Assembly: GCA_946185305.1 (NCBI GenBank)
Contig: CAMHJE010000132.1
Location: 1-6,919 of the forward strand
Direction of reading: 5' to 3'
DNA: 6,919 nt
DNA from: UBA3792 sp946185305
GTDB lineage: Bacteria > Bacillota > Clostridia > Christensenellales > CAG-138
Below, one piece after another: positions 1 to 5,162 of this stretch. The notes under the pieces were generated by a model. That model had not been told where the DNA came from. It made no database searches and saw only the letters and a list, made by a program, of their open reading frames with translations. Positions within the stretch are counted from its first letter, which is position 1; every line of letters begins with the position of its first letter. Made by a program: the position numbers and the translations under genes.

Positions 1-507
1 GCCACGGCCTACGCCTGGACCGCCACGGCCGAGAACGACCTCGGCGCCTCCGATTCCATCTCCGGCTCCGCCACCACGCGCCCGCTCCCGGTCGCGCTCT
101 CCGCGCCCGCCGCCCTCGTGGACGAGGAGCGGAGCGTCGCCACGCTCTCGGTCTCGGTCGCGCTCGACGCGCCCTCCGCCACCCTTTCGCTCCTGCTCGA
201 CGGCGCGCCCGCCGGCACCTTCGCGCTCTCCGCCTCCGGCGTCTTCTCGACCAACGTCGCCGTCCGCGCCGGCGCCGAGCACACGTTCCTCTTCACCGCC
301 GTCGCCGACGGCACGACGGCCACCGCGGGCGGCACCTTCGCCGCGTATCTCGTGACGGACTGGTTTCGCGTGCGGTGGGGCGCCGACGGCTACCCGGAGG
401 GCCCCGGCTGGGACGCCTCCGCCGCCGCGCAGGCGCGCTCCGGCGGCGCTGCGATGCCGAGCTCTGCTTTTGAATTTGAGGATGAATCCTCCGAGGAGCA
501 AAAGTAA
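1..507 (+). CDS. 3' part of a GC-rich Fn3/Ig-like repeat protein (5' end outside window; C-terminal tail possibly not its own)
   Basis: The frame is open from base 1 (no start seen) to a TAA at 505-507, giving 168 residues. Residues 1-28 read like the end of a fibronectin-III or Ig-like domain (YAWTATAEN, then a threonine-rich last strand). Residues about 31-115 form a second beta-rich unit full of Ala, Ser, Thr, Val and Gly, with DGAPAGTFAL in the middle. A short Trp-rich stretch follows (DWFRVRWG, then GWD, residues 120-138). Such composition fits a large secreted or surface protein, but no signal peptide, anchor or autotransporter domain is visible, so location and function are unknown. 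Codons up to about base 450 almost all end in G or C. The last ~17 codons (acidic, ending ESSEEQK) have the ordinary composition of the rest of the window. I infer that the tail may belong to a different gene, joined here by an assembly artefact. Confidence covers coding status, not function. Confidence 0.55.
   Translation, partial: ATAYAWTATAENDLGASDSISGSATTRPLPVALSAPAALVDEERSVATLSVSVALDAPSATLSLLLDGAPAGTFALSASGVFSTNVAVRAGAEHTFLFTAVADGTTATAGGTFAAYLVTDWFRVRWGADGYPEGPGWDASAAAQARSGGAAMPSSAFEFEDESSEEQK
441..472. other. Abrupt base-composition boundary
   Basis: Left of this interval the DNA is extremely GC-rich, with runs such as ggcggcgct and gccgccgcg. From about 466 it becomes ordinary (tgcttttgaatttgag) and stays so to the window end. 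The reading frame happens to stay open across the boundary. No inverted repeats, target duplication, tRNA or transposase flank it, so an insertion boundary is not supported by what is visible. A chimeric contig join is the simplest reading. Confidence 0.6.
493..498 (+). promoter_or_regulatory. Ribosome binding site of the PHP phosphatase gene
   Basis: GAGGAG stands 8 bases before the ATG at 507 and lies inside the last codons of the upstream frame. It is a good Shine-Dalgarno match and fixes the start. It sits in the ordinary-composition part, right of the break, so it belongs to the same genome as the gene it serves. Confidence 0.7.
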
Positions 508-1271
508 TGCTTCTGCCGCATAACTATCACACACATACAGTACGCTGCGGACATGCCTCCGGAGCCGATCATGAATTTGTGGAAGCGGCAATCCAAGCCG
601 GTATGGAAACGCTGGGATTTTCGGATCATTCCCCCTATCCCTTCAGCAACGGATATCATTCCGGTATCCGTATGGGCTGTTCACAGCTCGAAGATTATGT
701 GTCGTCCATTCTGCGTCTAAAGGATGAATACAAGGATGATATCCGTATTCTTCTCGGATTAGAGGCTGAGTACTATCCGGAATTCTTTGATGCCTGGAAA
801 AAGCTCACCGAGCCGTATCCGTTTGATTATTTCATTCTCGGACAGCACTTTGTCGGAAACGAGTATGAAGGTATTTACAGCGGACGACCGACGATGGATC
901 CCGCTGTGCTGAGCGCGTACGTCGATCAAACGATTGATGCGATGCAGACCGGAACATTTCTGTATTTGGCGCACCCCGACCTGCTGCGCTATATGCGCCC
1001 GCGCAGCAAGCATTACAAGTCGGAAATGAAGCGACTTTGCGAAGCGGCAAAATCTTTGCATATTCCGCTTGAAATCAATCTGCTCGGCATATGGGACAAG
1101 CGGTGGTATCCCAATACGATGCTCTGGAAAATCGCCGGCGAAGTCGGCAACGACGTGGTGATCGGCGCCGATGCGCACAAGCCTTCCGACGTGTATAGAG
1201 AAGCTGCGAACAAAAAAGCACAGCAAATGATCCATAAATACAATTTGCATTGGATTGAAAAGCTATTATGA
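507..1271 (+). CDS. HisJ-family PHP-domain phosphoesterase, probable histidinol-phosphatase
   Basis: The 254-residue protein has the full set of PHP metal-ligand motifs: HTHTVRCGHA at 8-17, SDH at 39-41, GLEAEY at 84-89, GQH with His114, AHPD with His156, and GADAHKP at 220-226 with Asp222 and His224. This set and the length match the HisJ/HisK class of histidinol-phosphate phosphatases, which remove phosphate from L-histidinol phosphate in the penultimate part of histidine synthesis, using a multi-metal centre in the cytoplasm. No other his gene is visible, and PHP paralogues with other phosphate-ester substrates are common, so the family is firm but the substrate is not. The start is the ATG overlapping the previous stop (TAATG), preceded by GAGGAG at 8 bases. 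The gene converges on recN and ends at a hairpin terminator. The close overlap with the preceding frame would suggest an operon, but the true upstream gene may be missing because of the composition break. Confidence 0.8.
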   Translation: MLLPHNYHTHTVRCGHASGADHEFVEAAIQAGMETLGFSDHSPYPFSNGYHSGIRMGCSQLEDYVSSILRLKDEYKDDIRILLGLEAEYYPEFFDAWKKLTEPYPFDYFILGQHFVGNEYEGIYSGRPTMDPAVLSAYVDQTIDAMQTGTFLYLAHPDLLRYMRPRSKHYKSEMKRLCEAAKSLHIPLEINLLGIWDKRWYPNTMLWKIAGEVGNDVVIGADAHKPSDVYREAANKKAQQMIHKYNLHWIEKLL

Positions 1272-1274
1272 GCA

Positions 1275-1314
1275 AAGAGACGGAGCGCAGAACGTTCCGT
1301 CTCTTCCTTTTATT
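1275..1314 (+). terminator. Rho-independent terminator between convergent genes
   Basis: A 13-bp stem (1275-1287 with 1293-1305, one G-U pair) closes a 5-base loop, followed by CCTTTTATT. It begins 3 bases after the stop of the PHP gene. On the plus strand the T-rich tail is good. On the minus strand the stem is followed only by TTTGCTC, so it could also stop recN transcripts, but less efficiently. The base pairing was read directly from the sequence. Confidence 0.85.
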
Positions 1315-1319
1315 CTCTT

Positions 1320-2999
1320 TTAATTGTTATCCTTCTGTGCTTCGGAAAGAAGCTGTTCGGCATGACGCAGCGCAGCTTCGTCGTCGGAGGATGCGCCCAT
1401 AATGCGCGCCAGCTCGGCGGGTATTTCTGCTTCCGTCAAGCGACGTGTCTTGCTTCGCGTCGTAGATTCATCCGATTCTTTGCTTGCTACGTAATGATGA
1501 TCGGCATACGCAGCAATCTGCGGAAGATGCGTTACACAAAGGATCTGATGCCGCAGCGAAAGCTCATGCATCTTTCTGGCTACGGCATTGGCGACCATGC
1601 CGGAAATGCCGGTATCGATTTCGTCAAAGATCAACGTTTCGATCCGATCCGCATCGGACAGTGCAATCTTCAATGCCAGCATAATGCGGGAAATCTCACC
1701 ACCGGACGCGACCTTATGCAACGGTTTTACTGGTTCACCACGGTTGGCGGAAAGCAAAAACTCGACTTGATCTATGCCGTTTTCCGACAGCTCGGAAGCC
1801 GGAACGGACTGGAACTCCGCTTCGAATCTTGCATTCGGCATGCCCATATCCTTCATTTGCTGTAAGGCCGTTTCACAGAGCGTTTTTGCCGTTCTTTTTC
1901 GTTGCGCAGACAACTTTTCCGCTACGGCTGCAAATCGTTTCTCGGCTTCGTGAAACGCCTTCTCCTTGATTTCCGCTTGATTGTCGTGATCGAGAAGGAG
2001 CTTCAACTCTTCGGCGATCTTGTCTCGATAGGCCAGTATCTCTGCTATCGTCGCTCCGTATTTGCGTTTCAGGTTTTGCAGCTGCGCCAATCGGCTTTCG
2101 ATGGATTCCAGCTCGTCGGGATCAAAAGCGAAGGTCGTACGAGCGTCCCGCAGCGTATAGGCAACATCCTCCAAGGCATAATAGGATTCGTCGGTACGGT
2201 CGGATAACTGTTGATATTGCGGATCGTATCGTCCGATCCTCCGAAGGGATTCCCGCGCTTCCGAAAGGGTGGAAAGCGTACCGGCTTCACCGAACAGGGC
2301 TTCATAAGCGGTATTCAGTCCTTCGGTGATCTCCTCCGCGTTTCGCAATACATTTCTGCGTGTATCCAGTTCTTCCTCTTCCCCGTCCACAGGAGAAACA
2401 CGGTCAATCTCTCGCAGCTGGAATTGCAGCATATCTATACGCTGCATACGCTGTGCATAACTTGTCTGAAGCAGCTTCCATTCGTTCTGTAAGCGCAAGG
2501 CTTCTTTTCGCGTGCTGTCCAATTCTGCAAGAAGTCCGTCTTGCTCCTTTGAAAAAGCATCGATCAAATGGATGTGCGTTGTATTATCGAGCAAGGATTG
2601 ATGTGCGTGCTGACCGTGCAGATCGACAAGCAGCGCACCGAGCTCCTTTAATTCTGCATTGCTGACAAGAGTGCCGTTGATGCGGCACACATTCCGTCCG
2701 CTTAGTGATAATTCCCGATAAACGATAAGAGTATGTTCATCATCCAGTTCATGCTCTTTCAGGTACGCAAGCGCAGGCGAATCATCGGAAAGCACAAATT
2801 CGGCTTCCACGGAGGCTTTGTTGGCGCCGGTACGGATGCTGTCCCGGCTCGCACGATCTCCGAGCACAAAGCTGACAGATTCTATCAGAATGGATTTGCC
2901 GGCGCCCGTTTCGCCCGTCAAAGCAGAAAAGCCCGTATCGAAAACGATATCGGACTTGTCGATCAACGCTATATTGGAAATCTGTAAACGATGCAGCAT
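1320..2999 (-). CDS. recN: DNA repair protein RecN
   Basis: This 559-residue protein is the usual length for RecN, an SMC-like ATPase that binds DNA ends and promotes cohesion and recombinational repair of double-strand breaks. Walker A is GETGAGKS at 29-36. The family start motif LQISNIALID is at 5-14. The middle (about 150-390) is charged and heptad-like, as expected for the coiled-coil arms. The ABC signature ASGGE is at 431-435, Walker B LIFDEIDTG at 456-464, and the H-loop THLPQIAAYADHH at 490-502. The ATG at 2999 has GGAAGG 5 bases upstream (3005-3010), just after the argR stop, so it is the last gene of the argR transcript. No truncation or missing ATPase residue is seen. In spore-formers spoIVB and spo0A often follow recN; here a convergent PHP gene does. 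Identity is near certain. Confidence 0.97.
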   Translation of the reverse strand: MLHRLQISNIALIDKSDIVFDTGFSALTGETGAGKSILIESVSFVLGDRASRDSIRTGANKASVEAEFVLSDDSPALAYLKEHELDDEHTLIVYRELSLSGRNVCRINGTLVSNAELKELGALLVDLHGQHAHQSLLDNTTHIHLIDAFSKEQDGLLAELDSTRKEALRLQNEWKLLQTSYAQRMQRIDMLQFQLREIDRVSPVDGEEEELDTRRNVLRNAEEITEGLNTAYEALFGEAGTLSTLSEARESLRRIGRYDPQYQQLSDRTDESYYALEDVAYTLRDARTTFAFDPDELESIESRLAQLQNLKRKYGATIAEILAYRDKIAEELKLLLDHDNQAEIKEKAFHEAEKRFAAVAEKLSAQRKRTAKTLCETALQQMKDMGMPNARFEAEFQSVPASELSENGIDQVEFLLSANRGEPVKPLHKVASGGEISRIMLALKIALSDADRIETLIFDEIDTGISGMVANAVARKMHELSLRHQILCVTHLPQIAAYADHHYVASKESDESTTRSKTRRLTEAEIPAELARIMGASSDDEAALRHAEQLLSEAQKDNN

Positions 3000-3011
3000 A
3001 CAGGCCTTCCG

Positions 3012-3461
3012 TTATTTCATCATCTTTTGGAATTTTTTAATCACTTCTGCAATGCTCTTGCCATCCCGCACAGCCACAAAGATCGTATTGTCGCCCGCGA
3101 TGGAGCCTGCAATTTCAGCCCACTTCATCGAGTCGATCGCTTCTGCGGCGACAGAGGCGCTGCCTGCCATCGTCTTGATCACGATGATATTTCCGGCGGA
3201 GGTAATCGAAATGACGCAGTTGGAAAACAGGTTGATAAACCGATCCTGCATATCCGATTCCGCGCGCTCTACCGTGGCATAATTATAGCGTCCTTCCCCG
3301 GTCTGCACCTTGATTAAGCGCAGTTCCTTAATATCGCGGGATACGGTTGCCTGCGTGACTTCAAAGCCGTGCAAAGCCAGAAGACGAGCAAGCTCCTCCT
3401 GTGTTTCAATATTTTCCGAAGCGATCAGCTTCAAGATCATAGCATGTCGTTTGCTTTTCAT
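3012..3461 (-). CDS. argR: Arginine repressor ArgR
   Basis: The chosen 149-residue product matches the family length and begins MKSKRHAMILKLI, the typical ArgR/AhrC N-terminus. An N-terminal winged helix-turn-helix (about 1-65) holds TQATVSRDIKELRLIK at 36-51, with the Ser41-Arg42 pair that recognises ARG boxes. The C-terminal part (about 75-149) is the hexamerisation and arginine-binding domain, with AGSASVAAEAID at 99-110 and the ligand loop AGDNTIF at 122-128. The family represses arginine synthesis and activates catabolism when arginine is bound. The loop has Gly-Asp-Asn where E. coli ArgR has Gly-Asp-Asp. The frame could extend 4 codons upstream to a TTG at 3473, but that has no ribosome binding site, while the ATG at 3461 has GAGG 6 bases before it. 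It lies 15 bases after nadK and 12 before recN, so it is co-transcribed with both. Confidence 0.96.
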   Translation of the reverse strand: MKSKRHAMILKLIASENIETQEELARLLALHGFEVTQATVSRDIKELRLIKVQTGEGRYNYATVERAESDMQDRFINLFSNCVISITSAGNIIVIKTMAGSASVAAEAIDSMKWAEIAGSIAGDNTIFVAVRDGKSIAEVIKKFQKMMK

Positions 3462-3467
3462 TGTTAA

Positions 3468-3471
3468 CCTC
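3468..3471 (-). promoter_or_regulatory. Ribosome binding site that decides the argR start
   Basis: GAGG on the minus strand lies 6 bases before the ATG at 3461. The alternative TTG start (3473) would place this motif inside the coding sequence and has no purine-rich site at the right distance. Confidence 0.65.
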
Positions 3472-3476
3472 AACCA

Positions 3477-4259
3477 TCAACTCAGCTTCTCGGAGATCAA
3501 GCGAAACGGGTTTCGATCCCCGAAGGTCAGCAGCTTCGTCACATACGGTGAACGAGTTACACTGACGATATCATCCTTTTGCAGCTCGGCAATATGATCA
3601 CCGTCTGCAGCGACAAAGCAGTTGTCCGATACGCGAATCGTAACAACGGAATCCATCGATGCCACAATGGGCCGAATATGCAGCGTATGCGGACAAATCG
3701 GTGTCACAAGCATCGCATCCAAACCGTCCGCAACAATCGGACCGCCCGCAGACAACGAATAGCCTGTTGCGCCGGTCGCAGTAGCAATCACAACGCCGTC
3801 TCCAAACAGTGTGCCGACCGGATTATTGTCAATCGAGTAGTCCAACTGGGTCACGCCGGAAAAGGAATGTTTATAAACAAGCACATCATTCAGACACGAA
3901 ACCGCTTTTCCGCCGTTTACCGTCACATCAATCATGGTACGGTCGGTGACCTTGTAAGCGCCGCTGTACAGTTTATCCAATGCCTCCGGAATGTCGGACT
4001 CGGTCAATTCGGTTAAGAATCCTACTCTGCCGCAATGCACACCGATCACCGGTACACCGTATCGACTTGCAATATGTGCCGCGCGAATCAAGCTGCCGTC
4101 GCCGCCGATGACAAGCATGAAATCGGTATCTTCAGGAAGCATGTCTTCCCCATCGTAATACGTACAAAGAAAACCCGCTTTTTCCGCCACTTGCGCTATG
4201 CGTTCCCGCACCGTAACCGTGTCCGGACGCTTCGGGTTGGCTGTCAGTACAATATGCAC
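3477..4259 (-). CDS. nadK: NAD kinase (GTG start)
   Basis: The 260-residue product phosphorylates NAD to NADP using ATP or polyphosphate in the cytoplasm. It starts MHIVLTANPKRPD, as usual for the family. The catalytic GGDG is at 52-55, GVHCGRVGFL at 73-82 (the usual form has GINxG), LNDV at 123-126 in the position of the common NE motif, and the glycine-rich block GDGVVIATATGATGYSLSAG starts at 153. A conserved PICPHTLHIRP follows at about 187-197. The frame stays open 21 codons upstream to a TTG at 4322, and two ATGs lie at 4295 and 4292. I reject these because they fall inside the promoter at 4294-4322 or before the probable transcription start, and have no ribosome binding site. The GTG at 4259 has GGGAGAG 6 bases upstream. 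It is the first gene after the internal promoter and stops 15 bases before argR. Confidence 0.95.
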   Translation of the reverse strand: MHIVLTANPKRPDTVTVRERIAQVAEKAGFLCTYYDGEDMLPEDTDFMLVIGGDGSLIRAAHIASRYGVPVIGVHCGRVGFLTELTESDIPEALDKLYSGAYKVTDRTMIDVTVNGGKAVSCLNDVLVYKHSFSGVTQLDYSIDNNPVGTLFGDGVVIATATGATGYSLSAGGPIVADGLDAMLVTPICPHTLHIRPIVASMDSVVTIRVSDNCFVAADGDHIAELQKDDIVSVTRSPYVTKLLTFGDRNPFRLISEKLS

Positions 4260-4265
4260 GTTATG

Positions 4266-4272
4266 CTCTCCC
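4266..4272 (-). promoter_or_regulatory. Ribosome binding site that decides the nadK GTG start
   Basis: GGGAGAG on the minus strand ends 6 bases before the GTG at 4259. It is the only strong Shine-Dalgarno match in the 81 bases between tlyA and nadK, and it supports the short nadK form. Confidence 0.75.
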
Positions 4273-4293
4273 GCCGATGAATATTGTGACATC

Positions 4294-4322
4294 ATTATAC
4301 ATTTCGATATCAGAATATGCAA
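4294..4322 (-). promoter_or_regulatory. Sigma-A-type promoter for nadK-argR-recN
   Basis: On the minus strand TTGCAT (4322-4317) is followed after exactly 17 bases by a perfect TATAAT (4299-4294). The -35 matches TTGACA at 3 of 6 positions. A start near 4287 would give a leader of about 28 bases before the nadK GTG, containing its ribosome binding site. The surrounding 4281-4340 stretch is markedly AT-rich compared with the genes. It lies in the longest intergenic gap of the operon. No terminator hairpin is seen after tlyA, so read-through from dxs-tlyA is also likely. Confidence 0.65.
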
Positions 4323-4340
4323 GCATTTTATGAATAAACT

Positions 4341-5162
4341 TTAACAAAAGGCGTCGGTTTTATGCGCCGATTCTACGGTTTTATGCGCTAAATCGGAAAA
4401 ATCAAGCTGCTCTGGGACGTTTTTGGGACTGCATTTTTGCATGTATAAAAGGAACTCAATATTCCCTTTCGGCCCGGTGATCGGCGAATAGGAAAGGCCT
4501 TTTACCGTAAATCCGATTCCATCGGCAAATTCCATAATCTCCCGACATACACGTTCATGGATGCTTTGCTCCCGAACAACGCCGTTTTTTCCAACCTCCC
4601 CGCGTCCCGCTTCAAACTGCGGCTTGATCAAGGCAACGACCTCTCCTTCGTCTTGCAGGCACGAAAAAAGCGGCGGCAGAATCAGTCTTAATGAAATAAA
4701 AGATACGTCAATAGAGGCAAAGCTGATCGGCTGATTGAACCATCCGGGTTCCATATTGCGAGCGTTGGTACGCTCCATGACCGTAACACGGTCATCGTTG
4801 CGTAGCGACCAGTCCAGCTGTCCATAACCTACGTCGATCGCATAGACATGGCTTGCGCCGTTTTGCAGCATAACATCGGTAAACCCGCCGGTAGAAGCGC
4901 CGATATCGGCACAGACGCGATCCTTGAGTTCTATGGGAAACACCTTTACCGCTTTATCCAGCTTCAATCCGCCGCGGCTGACAAACGGGATCGCAGCGCT
5001 CACGACGGTGATTTCCGCGTCCTCCGCTATCTCCTGTCCTGCCTTTTCGGCACGGACGCCGTTTACGCGAACTTCTCCCGCCATGATTTCCGCACGCGCG
5101 CGCTCACGACTTTGCGATAAACCGCGCTTCACCATTTCGATATCCAGTCGTACCTTGCTCAT
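4341..5162 (-). CDS. tlyA: TlyA family rRNA 2'-O-methyltransferase (S4 + FtsJ-like domains)
   Basis: An S4 RNA-binding domain (about 3-60, with AEIMAGEVRVNG at 24-35) precedes a Rossmann-type SAM methyltransferase domain. The SAM motif is ADIGASTGGFTD at 85-96, followed by AIDVGYGQLDW at 108-118. A catalytic K-D-K-E tetrad is readable as Lys67, Asp152 (SIDVSFIS), Lys180 (LIKPQFE) and Glu236 (NIEF), each two residues earlier than the numbering known for Mycobacterium tuberculosis TlyA. Members methylate ribose 2'-OH groups of 16S and/or 23S rRNA and in mycobacteria set sensitivity to capreomycin; some are also described as hemolysins. The ATG shares ATGA with the dxs stop, implying coupled translation. 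The 273-residue length includes a tail after about 241 beyond the methyltransferase core, and its end carries a duplicated AHKT motif. Which rRNA site is modified cannot be told from sequence. Confidence 0.94.
   Translation of the reverse strand: MSKVRLDIEMVKRGLSQSRERARAEIMAGEVRVNGVRAEKAGQEIAEDAEITVVSAAIPFVSRGGLKLDKAVKVFPIELKDRVCADIGASTGGFTDVMLQNGASHVYAIDVGYGQLDWSLRNDDRVTVMERTNARNMEPGWFNQPISFASIDVSFISLRLILPPLFSCLQDEGEVVALIKPQFEAGRGEVGKNGVVREQSIHERVCREIMEFADGIGFTVKGLSYSPITGPKGNIEFLLYMQKCSPKNVPEQLDFSDLAHKTVESAHKTDAFC
4355..4388. repeat. Two direct 13-bp repeats in the 3' end of tlyA
   Basis: CGGTTTTATGCGC occurs at 4355-4367 and again at 4376-4388, a spacing of 21 bases (7 codons). Read on the minus strand, both copies encode AHKT in the TlyA C-terminal tail. 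The in-frame spacing suggests a small tandem duplication whose remaining bases have since diverged. Confidence 0.8.

Noticed and set aside
9..335. Minus-strand open frame of 108 residues in the GC-rich region
   Set aside because: Very GC-rich DNA with few AT-rich stop codons opens several frames. The plus-strand frame has the more protein-like sequence, with recognisable beta-strand patterns and GC-ending codons.
445..470. Mobile element or phage attachment boundary at the GC break
   Set aside because: No terminal repeats, target duplication, integrase, transposase or tRNA end can be seen on either side.
759..1250. 163-residue minus-strand frame opposite the PHP gene
   Set aside because: It is a shadow of a gene with complete PHP motifs, and has no recognisable domain or ribosome binding site.
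3001..3008. Short palindrome around AGGCCT at the argR-recN junction
   Set aside because: Six bases are too short for a terminator, there is no T-tract, and the recN ribosome binding site overlaps it.
3462..3473. Four-codon N-terminal extension of ArgR from a TTG codon
   Set aside because: It has no ribosome binding site, uses a rarer start codon, and would extend the family-typical N-terminus.
4275..4292. Possible ARG box near the nadK transcription start (ATTCA half-site at 4277-4281)
   Set aside because: Only the right half matches. The left half matches TGAAT at just 2 of 5 positions at the required spacing, so autoregulation by ArgR is not supported here.
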